From contig NZ_BMZQ01000003.1 in NCBI RefSeq assembly GCF_014652875.1, positions 62,001 through 126,000 of the forward strand: DNA of 64,000 bases. The letters run 5' to 3'. Each line of letters opens with the position of its first letter. Position 1 is the first letter of the stretch. The position numbers were made by a program, and so were the translations under genes. The notes below the pieces were generated by a model that searched no databases, was not told the origin of the DNA, and saw nothing but the letters and a program-made list of their open reading frames with translations. Of the stretch, positions 1-9,600 are shown piece by piece. This DNA is from Tianweitania populi (GTDB taxonomy: Bacteria; Pseudomonadota; Alphaproteobacteria; Rhizobiales; Rhizobiaceae).

Positions 1-230
1 AGCCGAGCCAATGCCACCTAACCTTCGTACTCGTCGCCGTGGCTGCCTCCGACGAACAGCGCAGTCGGGCCTTCGCCGTTCTTGATACATACGATCGGGA
101 TGGGAATGACGCCGTACCCTGACAGGTCCGTCGAGTGGGGAACTCGGAGCCAGTCGCCCTGCTTGCCGTCTGCTTCGAAATCAATGGCCGTCCAGACCTG
201 TGTATAGCCAGTCACGAATGGCATCCTCAA
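1..230 (-). pseudogene. Succinylglutamate desuccinylase/aspartoacylase-family deacylase, 5' part with in-frame stop
   Basis: The N-terminal 70 residues match zinc deacylases of the AstE/aspartoacylase (M14-like) family and resemble DoeB, the N-acetyl-diaminobutyrate deacetylase of ectoine breakdown. The zinc-site motif GGSHGDEYEG is visible at the end. A TAG stop lies at 18-20; reading through it gives VALARL, exactly what follows a Gln at this place in the family (GDEYEGQ), so CAG to TAG is the simplest explanation. The gene leaves the window at position 1. Start is TTG at 230, overlapping the ATPase stop, or ATG at 224. It is the last visible gene of the Ehu-like transporter operon. A sequencing error cannot be excluded, but the neighbouring ATPase is also broken. 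Confidence 0.65.
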
Positions 231-1004
231 TGCTTCAAGATCGTTTCGAGGAAGGTGCGTGAGCGTGGATGCCCTTCCCCTTTGAAAAAACTGTCAGACG
301 ACCCGCGATACAGAATCTGACCGGCGTCCATGAACACGACCTGATCGGCGACCTCCCGCGCAAAGCCCATCTCGTGTGTCACGCAGATCATCGTCATGCC
401 GTCATTCGCAAGGCCGCGCATGACGTCGAGCACTTCCTTGATCATCTCGGGATCGAGAGCGGATGTTGGTTCGTCAAACAGCATCACCCGCGGGTTGAGG
501 CAGAGTGCCCGCGCGATGGCGACGCGCTGCTGCTGGCCGCCGGAAAGCTGACCCGTATAGGATCTGGCCTTCTCCGGTATTTGAACTTTTTCGAGGTACG
601 CCATCGCTATGGCGTCGGCCTCGCTTCGGTTTTTGCCCGCGACACGACGCAACGCCAATGTGCAGTTGGCAGGGACCATGAGATGAGGAAAGAGATTGAA
701 ACTCTGGAAGACCATCCCGGTCTGGCGGCGTGCTGCGGCACTTGCCTTGGGGTCTTGGCCAACGATTACCCCCGCCAGACGCAGCTGCCCGGATTGGTAG
801 GTTTCAAGCCCTTTTTACGCAGCGTATCAGGGTCGATTTTCCCGAACCAGACGGGCCGCAGACGACAATTCGTGCACCAGTGGGTAGCTCAAAGTCGATG
901 TCCTTGAGTACATGAAGCGCTCCAAACCACTTGTTCAGGCCGATGATCTCCACGACCGGTTGCTTGGCTGCCGTCATTGTTGAGTTCCGGATTGCGATGT
1001 TCAT
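227..1004 (-). pseudogene. ABC transporter ATPase, polar amino acid/ectoine type, frameshifted
   Basis: Two reading frames together make one HisP/GlnQ/EhuA-like ATPase. The first (1004 to about 817) has Walker A GPSGSGKST and ends in CVKRA followed by a stop. The second, continuing in another frame from about 806, reads ETYQSGQLRLAGV, then the Q-loop region MVFQSFNLFPH, signature LSGGQQQR, Walker B VMLFDEP and the H-loop THEMGFA. The break coincides with a run of CCC and TTTTT at 809-816 on the plus strand, consistent with a one-base insertion. The start overlaps the upstream permease stop as ATGA. Without the repair the protein loses the signature motif and Walker B, so transport energisation would fail. 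Confidence 0.8.
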
Positions 1005-1660
1005 CGCGTACCGCTCCAAAGAAGCTGATTTTCCAGGCGCTTGACGCCGGCTGAGACGAGCAGTGCGAGCACGAGGAAAATCAGCCCAGCTGCAGCCAGC
1101 GGTTCCGCGTAGCGATAGATCTCAGAGGCGATGTCGAAGGCGCGTCCAAGCATCTCGGGGACGGCTAGAACGGCAAGGTAAGGCGTCGCCTTCAGGATCG
1201 ACACGAAGTAGTTGCCAAGTGGTGGGGCGATGTTGCGCAGCATCTGAGGCGCAATGACGTGAACGATCGTGTCGCGGCGGCTGAGCGATAAGGCCTTTGC
1301 AGCCTCCGACTGGCCACGCGGAATGGCATCTATGCCAGCTTTGAAGACCTCCGCCAGGTAGCCGCTGTAGTAGAGGCTCAGGGCGATTATGCCTGTGCCT
1401 ATCGCGTTGATGCGGATGCCGTAGAAAGGCAGCACATAGTAGAGGAAGTAAAGCCAAGCGAGCACTGGCGTCGAGCGAATGAAGTCGATGATGAAGCGTG
1501 TGGTCGCGCCCCCAAGCCCGCCTGCGCGCCGGATCAGTTCGAAGGCGAAGCCGATGATCGCTGCACCTATGCAGCTTGCCAACGCTACAGCCAGGGTTGT
1601 GCCGAGCGCGCTGAGGATGATGGGCACACTCGAAACTGCGAAATCTGGATCAAATCCCAC
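1001..1660 (-). CDS. Amino-acid-type ABC transporter permease (EhuC/EhuD-like)
   Basis: A 219-aa inner-membrane permease of the His/Glu/Gln (HAAT) family. Hydrophobic segments run through the protein, and the conserved EAA loop is seen as GQSEAAKALSLSRRDTIVHVIAPQ. I prefer a GTG start at 1660 because GGGAGG lies eight bases before it; a longer ATG start at 1696 would overlap the upstream permease by 47 bases. It should pair with the second permease to form the channel for the binding protein encoded upstream. The gene itself is intact, although the ATPase that follows it is frameshifted. Confidence 0.85.
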   Translation of the reverse strand: MGFDPDFAVSSVPIILSALGTTLAVALASCIGAAIIGFAFELIRRAGGLGGATTRFIIDFIRSTPVLAWLYFLYYVLPFYGIRINAIGTGIIALSLYYSGYLAEVFKAGIDAIPRGQSEAAKALSLSRRDTIVHVIAPQMLRNIAPPLGNYFVSILKATPYLAVLAVPEMLGRAFDIASEIYRYAEPLAAAGLIFLVLALLVSAGVKRLENQLLWSGTR

Positions 1661-2309
1661 CGAAACGCCCTCCCGATTTGCCGATGCGCGCCTCAAGCCA
1701 GCGTCCCATCAAGGCAATGGGATAACAGACGACAAAGAAGGCCATGAGCAGCGCGCTATAAATGGCGATAGGATTATATTCGATCTGGGCGATTTCCTTG
1801 GCCCTGAACGTCATGTCCGTCAGTGTGACCAAGGAGACCAGTGCTGTTCCCTTCACAAGCTGAATGAGGGTGTTCACGAAAGTCGGGCTCATCGCAACCA
1901 AGGCCTGAGGAAGCTCAATCAGCAACAGTGTGGTGGCGCGCGACAGTCCGAGCGCCTTCCCTGCCTCCCTTTGACCGGCTGGCAGGGCTTGCAGCCCCGC
2001 CCGCACTGCCTGGCTGGCATAGCCGCCGGCGTTCAGACCAAGAACCATGGCGCTTACCGTCCAGGCCGACAGCGTGACGCCTACCACCGGAAGCGTGTAG
2101 TAGAAGAAGAAGAGGAGAATGATGACGGCAGAACTGCGCCAGAATTCGATGATGCAGGTAATCGCAAGGCGTGCGATCCCTCGGGTAAGATATTGGGCGA
2201 CCCCTAAAAGAAGCGCGAACGGGACTGCGAAGACGAGGCCGTAACCGGTCACGGCCGCAGTGGTCCCGAGCCCCCGAAGGATGCCCAGCCAGATATCCAG
2301 AATGGTCAT
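1650..2309 (-). CDS. Amino-acid-type ABC transporter permease
   Basis: A 219-aa HAAT-family inner-membrane permease with about five hydrophobic segments. The EAA loop reads GQREAGKALGLSRATTLLLIELPQAL. It lies 9 bases after the substrate-binding protein gene and overlaps the next permease by 11 bases, so it belongs to the same operon. The pairing of two HAAT permeases, an EhuB-like binding protein and a DoeB-like deacylase suggests ectoine/hydroxyectoine or a related acylated diamine as substrate; that is inferred from context only. Confidence 0.85.
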   Translation of the reverse strand: MTILDIWLGILRGLGTTAAVTGYGLVFAVPFALLLGVAQYLTRGIARLAITCIIEFWRSSAVIILLFFFYYTLPVVGVTLSAWTVSAMVLGLNAGGYASQAVRAGLQALPAGQREAGKALGLSRATTLLLIELPQALVAMSPTFVNTLIQLVKGTALVSLVTLTDMTFRAKEIAQIEYNPIAIYSALLMAFFVVCYPIALMGRWLEARIGKSGGRFGGI

Positions 2310-2318
2310 GGCGATCTG

Positions 2319-3200
2319 TTACGGCTTGGTGGCGCAGATTTCGGCGGTGGTCACGCCAGACGGCACCATCTCCGGCTCACCGAAGCCGTACTTCTTCATA
2401 ATTGCTTCGAAGCGGCCGTCTTTCTTGATCTCCGCCAACTGCTGGTCGTAGACGGCGCGCAGATCGTCGTCTTCATGCCGGAACGCAATTGCAGAGACGT
2501 TTAACTCCGCTTCCCCCACATCAAAGGGCAAGGCCCGTTCTAGTCCTTGAGCCCCCTGCCCTCCTAAGATCCCGATGACTGTCGCTGAAGACAAAACCGC
2601 CACATCAACGCGTCCCGCCCGAAGCGCGGAGACATTCGCTTCAATGTCGGGAAAAAGCAGCATGCGCGACTCCGGCACTCCCGCGGCCGTGGCATTCCGT
2701 GTGACGACGCTCCCTCGGCCGGCGCCCATGACAAGATCGTCGTTGTCGGCAATGTCGGCATACCCGTAAATTTTTTGGGCATTACCCGCGAGCACGATGG
2801 CTGCGTCAGGTGCCTGAAGGTCGGGCGCTCCGAAGGAAACCTGCTTGCATCGCTCTGGCGTTATCGCAAGCCCGGAGGCCACTGCATCGAAGCGCCCAGC
2901 GAGCAGGCCCGGTATCAGCGCGCCAAACTCTGTCACCCTGAACTCGATTTTGGTCACACCGAGCGGCTCGAACGCTGCACGCAGAAGGTCGGGATGCCAG
3001 CCGGTCGCTTCGCCTGTTTGATCGTCACGGAGGCCCCATGGTGAACGGTTATGGATGCCGATGACGATTTTGCCTTCACGGAGCACGCGCTCCCTGGTTG
3101 TTTCTGCCTGCGCCGGAGTAATGGCGGACAAGCTCACCAGCGCGAGGCATGCCATTGTGGTACAGGCAAGCGCTACCGGCTCGCGAAAGCGATCGAACAT
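2319..3200 (-). CDS. Periplasmic substrate-binding protein, EhuB-like
   Basis: A 293-aa SBP_bac_3-type binding protein. The signal peptide spans about residues 1-32, ending PAQA. The stretch TEFGALIPGLLAGRFDAVAS followed by ITPERCKQV closely resembles EhuB, the ectoine/hydroxyectoine binding protein of rhizobia. The start has a good ribosome site (GGGAGAAGAG) just upstream. It is the first gene of a minus-strand operon with two permeases, a frameshifted ATPase and a deacylase with a stop codon. Substrate assignment is by resemblance; another polar amino acid is possible. Confidence 0.8.
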   Translation of the reverse strand: MFDRFREPVALACTTMACLALVSLSAITPAQAETTRERVLREGKIVIGIHNRSPWGLRDDQTGEATGWHPDLLRAAFEPLGVTKIEFRVTEFGALIPGLLAGRFDAVASGLAITPERCKQVSFGAPDLQAPDAAIVLAGNAQKIYGYADIADNDDLVMGAGRGSVVTRNATAAGVPESRMLLFPDIEANVSALRAGRVDVAVLSSATVIGILGGQGAQGLERALPFDVGEAELNVSAIAFRHEDDDLRAVYDQQLAEIKKDGRFEAIMKKYGFGEPEMVPSGVTTAEICATKP

Positions 3201-3285
3201 TCTCTTCTCCCATTCTCGTAAGACTTGTGGTGCAGCTGGCCTGTTTGGCTTGTGCCGCGCTTCGTTCCGGCTCAGGCGATCACGG

Positions 3286-3789
3286 CTACCTCTTGCCTGC
3301 CGACAAGACCTTCCTGAGGTCCATAGTCAGCGAACGGATCTGCGGCCAAGGGAACTCCGTGGCCGTTCCCCTGCTCTGCCCGGCGCTTTCGATCATTTCG
3401 AGCTTGGCCAAGACGCCCTCCAGCGTGGAGGCCGAGGTTGCCGAGCACGCTTCAAGCAGGCGTTCCTCCTCATCGATGGCCGTGATCTCGGCAGCCCGCG
3501 CCGCTTCATGGTTGCAGCATTCGGTATGTGGAACGTCAGGATTGGAGCGCCGCGGCCGGAGCCTCAACGAGCGGCTTTCCTGCCTTTGTTGCAGGCGGCA
3601 TAGCACGCTCGCCGCGTAATGCGTCTCGTTCCAGTTGTGCAGAAGTTCGATTGCAGGATCGGAAACGATCGATGCCGCGTGCGTCGATGCGATGCAACTT
3701 TGTTTCTGAGTGGTGCCTACACGCCTCTGCTTCTCACGCCACTTCTTGATGACGACGGGCAAAGTCGTGGTATTGTCGGAATCAGCCAT
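3286..3789 (-). CDS. Hypothetical rhizobial accessory protein
   Basis: A 167-aa soluble protein with a good ribosome site (GGGAG, eight bases before the ATG at 3789). The C-terminal third (ATSASTLEGVLAKLEMIE, then FPWPQIRSLTMDLRKV) resembles a small family often seen in Mesorhizobium/Rhizobium genomes, where a TLEG-AKL segment is followed by PWP-IRS. The central part is rich in Arg, Ser and Cys and looks less like a folded domain, so an older frameshift inside the gene is possible. Function unknown. It sits between the decayed transporter operon and the defence operon, on the opposite strand to the latter. Confidence 0.5.
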   Translation of the reverse strand: MADSDNTTTLPVVIKKWREKQRRVGTTQKQSCIASTHAASIVSDPAIELLHNWNETHYAASVLCRLQQRQESRSLRLRPRRSNPDVPHTECCNHEAARAAEITAIDEEERLLEACSATSASTLEGVLAKLEMIESAGQSRGTATEFPWPQIRSLTMDLRKVLSAGKR

Positions 3790-3953
3790 GATCCGAGCTC
3801 CCAACAGCTTGGTAGTGGTCAGGCTGGGAGAGGTGTTGACGCACCTCTTTCAGCCGCTCTCGCACGTCGCCTAGGCAGGTTTTTTAACTGCTCACCTAAG
3901 CGAACGCGTGATGCCATAAGACTTAAATGATGCCAGAAGAATAATCAAGCCCT

Positions 3954-4229
3954 ATGAATGCTGTTGCTGCCGATGAAGACTCTCAACTGACCAGCGATCA
4001 GGTTCGAGCCGCGAGAGCGCTGCTTCAGTGGGATCAGAAGAAGCTGGCCGAAAAGTCCGGTGTTTCTTTGGCAACGATCAAGCGCCTAGAGCCGGTATCC
4101 GGCCCAATAAAAGCTAACCGGGTGACCATCGCTGCACTTAAGCGTTGCTTGCAGGAGGCCGGCATCGAGTTCATCGATGAAAATGGCGGGGGCGTAGGTG
4201 TCAGACTTCGCTCACCCAAAAAACTTTAA
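3954..4229 (+). CDS. Small XRE-family helix-turn-helix regulator
   Basis: A 91-aa protein consisting almost only of an HTH_3 domain: LTSDQVRAARALLQWDQKKL (residues 12-31) followed by the recognition segment EKSGVSLATIKRLE. The C-terminal tail (IEFIDENGGGVGVRL) is typical of short rhizobial XRE regulators. It is 399 bases upstream of sspA on the same strand and is a natural candidate to control the defence operon, but no operator was proven. No clear Shine-Dalgarno precedes the ATG. Confidence 0.75.
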   Translation: MNAVAADEDSQLTSDQVRAARALLQWDQKKLAEKSGVSLATIKRLEPVSGPIKANRVTIAALKRCLQEAGIEFIDENGGGVGVRLRSPKKL

Positions 4230-4628
4230 TGCATCGTCACGTTGTAAGTTACCCGGGCTCTAATCCTATCCAAGAGACCTACTGCCGGTCTTGTGGACGC
4301 GAGGGTAAGCTACCATAGCTATTTCTTCGAACGCGACGGGGCTGACAGCTTGATGCCGAGTGTCTCCGCCGAAGATTGTAGGAGCGCTCAATGTTGTCGC
4401 GGTGGTGCAAGAGCGTGCCGTCCGTCAGTAATCAATTGCGGTGTGCGTACGATTCTTCGTATGTCCCACCGCCAGGTAGGCGTCGCCACTGCGCGGTGGC
4501 GGATGGTGCAGATAAATCGTTGGCGTACTGGAGCTCATCCTACAAGCCATCGACCGTGCGAGGGATGGCGTAATGACGTACTTCTTACCGGTTTCAACAA
4601 TGGTTCCCTGCCGTTGGGCACCGCGACG
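4230..4628 (+). promoter_or_regulatory. Leader/promoter region of the phosphorothioation operon
   Basis: This 399-base gap has no convincing gene: the sspA frame is open back to 4293, but the extra 112 residues look nothing like a cysteine desulfurase. It holds a GC-rich hairpin, CGCCAC at 4484-4489 and GTGGCG at 4496-4501 with a six-base loop. No strong -35/-10 pair was recognised. Since all nine downstream genes are contiguous, the main promoter should lie here or before the XRE gene. Confidence 0.4.
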
Positions 4629-5780
4629 ATGATCAATTTGGATGCCGCCGCGAACACCATACCAACCGAGGAAGTGATCGACGCTGTCGTCGCCGCAATG
4701 CGCAGCGGAGCGGCCAATCCAGCGAGCGCACACGAGCTCGGTGATCGCTCGCGTGCCGTCCTCACCCGGGCCCGCGACGGTGTGATGTCACTCCTGGGCG
4801 GCGCACTGGATGATGGCGTGACATTCACATCCGGCTGCACGGAGGCAAACAACACAGTGTTCGCAGGCGTCCCGGCGACCACGATTATCACGAGCACCGT
4901 CGAACATCCTTCGGTGCTACGGTCGGCCGAGCGGGCGGCATCCAGCGGAACGACCGTCTTGTTCGTCCCGGTCGATCGGACTGGCTTGGTGGATCTCGAG
5001 CAGCTCGGAGCAATGGTCGCGTCCGTGCAGGGGCCGCTTCTCGTCTCGATCCAGTTCGCGAACAGTGAGACAGGCGTGATCCAGCCGATCGCTGCTATCG
5101 CGACGCTGCTGGCGACACGTACGCAGACGACGTTTCACTCCGACGCGGCGCAGGCGTTTGGCAAGCTGCCGATCGACCTATCGCCCGGAGTTGGCCCCGA
5201 CGTGATTACCATCTCCGGGCACAAGCTGCACGCTCCGATGGGTGTCGGCGCGATTGTAGCCGCCGAGCGGGGCGTACCGCTAGCACCCCTGCTCGTCGGC
5301 GGCGACCAGGAGGGATCGCTGAGAGCGGGCACCGAAGCGGTTCCGTTGATCGCGGGCCTTAGCGCGGCCTGCGAGGCGCGCGCCGGCACAATGGATGACA
5401 GCGTGCTGCGCATGTCGCAGTTGCGCGATCGACTGGAGGCCGGGCTGCGAGATGCACTTCCCGAAGTCGTGCTAGTCGAGGGCGCGACCAATCGACTGCC
5501 TAACATCTCGAGCGTACGTTTCCCGGGTGTCGATGGCATGTCGCTGATCGCCCAGCTGGACAGCCGCGGCGTTGCGGCATCGCAGGGGTCGGCATGCTCA
5601 AGCCGCCGCCCTGAACCATCGCATGTGCTGATGGCGATGGGCATGTCCGAGAATGACGCTTTTGAGACCGTCCGCTTCTCGATCTCCACCCTGAATACCG
5701 GTGCCGAGATAGATGAGGCGACGTCAATAATCGCCGATACTGTCAACCATCTAAGGAGCATTTCATGGGCACAGGCCTAA
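4629..5780 (+). CDS. sspA: Cysteine desulfurase SspA (DndA/IscS-like)
   Basis: A 383-aa PLP-dependent aminotransferase-fold enzyme that takes sulfur from cysteine. Visible landmarks are INLDAAANT at the N-terminus, TSGCTEANN (residues 68-76), H93 in VEHPS, D172 and Q175 in HSDAAQ, the PLP lysine K199 in SGHKLH, and the persulfide cysteine C323 in the loop GSACSSRRPEPSH. Start is ATG at 4629; a longer frame exists upstream but is unlike the family. It overlaps sspB by 16 bases. Placed directly before a DUF4007 protein, an ATPase and a PP-loop enzyme, it is best read as the dedicated sulfur donor for DNA phosphorothioation rather than a housekeeping IscS. Confidence 0.85.
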   Translation: MINLDAAANTIPTEEVIDAVVAAMRSGAANPASAHELGDRSRAVLTRARDGVMSLLGGALDDGVTFTSGCTEANNTVFAGVPATTIITSTVEHPSVLRSAERAASSGTTVLFVPVDRTGLVDLEQLGAMVASVQGPLLVSIQFANSETGVIQPIAAIATLLATRTQTTFHSDAAQAFGKLPIDLSPGVGPDVITISGHKLHAPMGVGAIVAAERGVPLAPLLVGGDQEGSLRAGTEAVPLIAGLSAACEARAGTMDDSVLRMSQLRDRLEAGLRDALPEVVLVEGATNRLPNISSVRFPGVDGMSLIAQLDSRGVAASQGSACSSRRPEPSHVLMAMGMSENDAFETVRFSISTLNTGAEIDEATSIIADTVNHLRSISWAQA

Positions 5781-6661
5781 TGCGCTTCTCCTACGGCGGC
5801 CACGTCACCTTCCCAGTGCGCTATGGCTGGCTACCAAAGGGCCTCTCCCGGATGCGGCAGGAGGGCGCCTTCCATCCAAACACGGAGGTTGGCGACGATC
5901 TCGGCCTCGGCTCCAAGATGGTTGAGTCGCTTGGGTTTTGGCTTAAGGCAACCGGACTAGCCCGTGACGGCGATGATGCCCGGTCGGGCCGTGTGCCGTC
6001 GGAAATCGCGAATTTGGTCACGACGCACGATCCTTATTGCGAGTTGCCTGGCACATGGTGGTTCCTCCATTTGGTGTTGGCGACCCGCGAAGGGTCTGTG
6101 TGGTCGTGGTTCTTCAACGACCATTCGGACCGTATCTTCGACCGTGCTTCATGCGCGGAGGCCTTCCTTCAATTCACGCGCGCCAAAGCCCTGCGTCCAG
6201 CCAGCGACGCCATGGCGCTGAAGGACGTATCTTGCCTACTCAACGCGTACGCAGCGCGTCCGGGCGTCGACCTCGTCGATCCCGACGACGTGGGCGCGTG
6301 CCCGTTTCGCGAGCTCGGGCTGATCGTGCGCCACGACCTTGTAAGACGCTTCGAGCGCAGCCGTGCAACTGTCGGGCTGCCGGTCGAGGCATTCCTCGCC
6401 TGCTCCTCGCTGCTCGCCGGGGAGACAGGCCGAGACGCGCTGTCGCTGCGCGAACTCGCAACGCTCCGTCTCGGCCCGGGCCGCGTTTTTTGTGCCGGCC
6501 TCGATGCCGTCGACGAAATGGTTGGCACGGCGGCCAGCGCATTGTCGATGAAGGGCGTCAGCGTCGAGACACTGGCAGGCGAGCGATACCTTCGGGCTTC
6601 GGTCAGGCCGATCGAACAGTGGCTCCGCGACTACTATGGTCGCATCAAGGACGCGCCATGA
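5765..6661 (+). CDS. sspB: DUF4007-family protein SspB, phosphorothioation module
   Basis: A 298-aa soluble protein recognised as the DUF4007 family from its N-terminus (FSYGGHVTFPVRYGWLPKGL, then LGLGSKMVESLGFWLKATGL). In single-strand phosphorothioation systems SspB is the protein proposed to nick DNA for sulfur insertion; that role comes from family knowledge as I recall it, not from a catalytic motif I can point to. An AAGGAG ribosome site at 5753-5758 supports the ATG at 5765. The gene overlaps sspA by 16 bases and sspC by 4 (ATGA), implying coupled translation. Confidence 0.75.
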   Translation: MGTGLMRFSYGGHVTFPVRYGWLPKGLSRMRQEGAFHPNTEVGDDLGLGSKMVESLGFWLKATGLARDGDDARSGRVPSEIANLVTTHDPYCELPGTWWFLHLVLATREGSVWSWFFNDHSDRIFDRASCAEAFLQFTRAKALRPASDAMALKDVSCLLNAYAARPGVDLVDPDDVGACPFRELGLIVRHDLVRRFERSRATVGLPVEAFLACSSLLAGETGRDALSLRELATLRLGPGRVFCAGLDAVDEMVGTAASALSMKGVSVETLAGERYLRASVRPIEQWLRDYYGRIKDAP

Positions 6662-9600
6662 TTGGCGCCGACTTCTTCCGCTCGCTCAGCTTGGTCGAGG
6701 ATCTGAAGCATCCAGAACGTTTCAGCCACTATCGCCCCACCCGCCGAGCGCTGCCGATCATCAGCGCCATCATCGAACCAGGCACCGCGACGATGGTCAT
6801 CGCGCCCTATGGAAGCGGAAAGAGCTTGGCAGCAGGCGTCGGAGCGCTGCTGGTCTTCAACTCTGACCACGACCGGCGTGCGCTTGCACCGGTCCTGGAC
6901 CGTGTCGACCAGGTCGACCCGGAAATCGGATCGGCCCTACGCAGCCGATTCGCCGGCAACCTTCAAGGGCATGTCGTCGTCCTGTCTGGGATGGTCGATG
7001 ACCCTATCGCGGCGATAGCCGAAGCGCTTGGCATGAAGCAGCCGCCAAAGAGCGTCGAGGGCTTCGGCAAGAAGATGCGCGACGCTGGCTGGGACCACGT
7101 CGCCATCGTCTGGGATGAATTCGGTCGACACCTCGAAGGCCTGGTTGCCGATGGTCGTTCGGGTGAGCTCGATGTCGTCCAGCGTCTGTCGGAACGCGTA
7201 TCACGCGCGACCGGGCCAACGATGAGCCTGACGCTACTATTGCACCAGAACCTTCTCGCGTACGCAACGCGCCTCAATGAGACGTCGCGCAGCGAGTGGC
7301 GGAAGATTGAGGGGCGGTTCCGCCCACTTCGAATGATCGAGGATAGTCAGGAATTCTACCGCCTGATCGCTGAGGTTGTCTCTGACATGCGTCCGCCCGA
7401 TAGCGCGGCGATCATGCCGCCTGTCACCCAGGGCATCGCCGAAGAGGTCGTGAAGTGGAAGTGGCTAGACGGTATCGAAGACGCGGGCCAGGCACTCGCG
7501 ATCCTCGAAGACGCGAGACCACTGTCGCCGGGCGCGCTACAGATTCTGCCGACACTTGTCGCGCGTGTGGGCCAGAACGAGCGAAGCCTCTTCTCCTTCC
7601 TGCGAGAGATCGACCTTACGCGCAAGGTCGATCTTGAGGCGGTCTACACGGCGTTCTCGGACGCGATGCGTACCGATGTCGGCATCGGCGGCACGTACCG
7701 CCGCTGGATCGAGACCGAGAGCGCCAGGTCGCGGGCCGATACCGCCCTGCAACGAATGCTGCTCGCGGCAGCGTGCTTGCTGCAGCTAGGCATCAGCGGC
7801 GAACGTCGCCGCTTGCCGCGCGAGGTCCTTGAGCTGGCGGTCGCGGAGGCGGACATCCCATCCGCCGACGTCGTGACCGCCGTGGACGATCTGCTCGAGG
7901 CCAAGCTGCTGCTCTGGCGCAAGCATACCGACGACGTAGCGGTGTGGCACGGTGCGGACATCGATGTCGCCATCCGAGTACGCGAAGAACGCGAACGCCG
8001 GTCGAGCGCGTTCAACTTGCGGGCGTTCCTCGATGACCGTTTTCCTGCGCCGCATCTGCGAGCACCGCGCCACAACGCCGAATACGGGGTGAACCGCTTC
8101 CTGATGGGACGCTATGCGTCAATCAATGAACTGGGCACACTCCTCGCGGACGGCGACGCGGCGGATGGTTTGATCATCTACGTGCTTGCCGAGGACAAGG
8201 CGCAGATAGCCGCCGCGCGGGAGCTGGCGAAGAAGTCCGACGTCAAGGCGATCATTGCTGTGCCGGACCGTCCCCTCGATGTTGAAAGCGCCGCTATTGA
8301 GCTGACGTCAATCGAGGCGCTTCGCGCCGACAAGGAGTTCGTGGCGTCCGATCCCATGGTGATTACAGAGATCGACGAACTCCAGTCGGTGGCTTTCGAG
8401 GAGCTGGCCACACTGCTGCGCGGGCTATTGGATCCACGTGCCACCGGATCGACGTGGTATTCGCAAGGCCAGCTTTTAGGGGTGTCGCCGGAGCGCCCCG
8501 GACCAATGGCAGCATCCCGCCTGCTCAGCCAATGGTTCGACAAGACGCCAAGGATTGCGAACGAGCAGCTGATGCGCAGCTCCGCATCGCGCACGATGCA
8601 GACCGCGCGCGTCCGCGTCATCGGATCCATACTCGAACGCTCCGATCGCGAACGGCTGGGCTACGAGGAAGGCGATCGAAGCGCGGAAGGATCCATCTAC
8701 CGAACAGTGTTAGAGAACACGGGGCTTCGTCCCGCAGGATCGAAGCGCTTCGCTGATCCCGACCAAATCGCCGACCCGGGCCTCCAGGAAGTCTGGTTCC
8801 GTATCGCCAACTTCTTCCGCACGCCCACGGGTCGGAACCAAGGCGAGTACCGTGACTTGGGTGAGTTCGTCACGACACTTGCGTCGGCGCCGATGGGCGT
8901 CCCGAGGGCAGTGATACCGGTGCTCATCGCTGCTGGGTTCAAGCACTTCTCACGCGCCGTGGCGCTGTACGAAAGCGGTCGATACGTCACTGACACCCTG
9001 GGCTTCCAATTCGACAGCATGGTGTCCAACCCGAAGGGGTTCTGCGTGCAGGTTCTCGACCCCACGCCCAACCTCGTCGAATACCTGTCCGAGATCGCCT
9101 ACGTCTTCGCTCACGAGCGGCCCACGGCGGGCGACGAACTCATCCGCTTCGCGCATGATGCGCTGACACGCTGGCTGCTCACCGTTTCCGACGGATCCAG
9201 ACGCTCCCAGAAGCTTGGGACTCGTGCAAGGGGGTTACTGCGGACAGTGGGCAGCTCTTCCGATCCAGTCCAGCTCCTCCTCAAGGATCTGCCAATGGCG
9301 ATTGGCGAAAAGACGCCTTCCACTAGCCTCATCGGCAAGCTGGAGACTGCGCGGAACGAGATCGATCATCTGCGCGACCAATTCGCTCAGGATGCTGTCG
9401 AGGTGATAGCCCAGGGCTTCCGGTCCGCCTATCTCGGCATTGATCCGCTGGAAGCGGTCACCGCCTGGGCAGATTGCTTCGACGCCGCATCACTAGATAG
9501 GCGCGACGACCTACGCATTGTCGACCGTGCCGTGTTGCGGAAGGCGGTAGAGGCGGTGAACGGCCGCTTCTCGCCGAAGTCTCTTGCCAACGCGCTCAGC

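Noticed and set aside
269-907. 212-residue plus-strand frame opposite the ATPase
   Set aside because: It is the antisense shadow of a clearly recognised, if frameshifted, ATPase.
4293-4628. N-terminal extension of the cysteine desulfurase frame
   Set aside because: The added 112 residues are unlike any aminotransferase, and the family N-terminus begins at the ATG at 4629.
6037-6657. Upstream extension of the large ATPase frame
   Set aside because: It lies out of frame inside sspB, is Arg-rich as shadow frames are, and the ATGA overlap gives a natural start at 6658.
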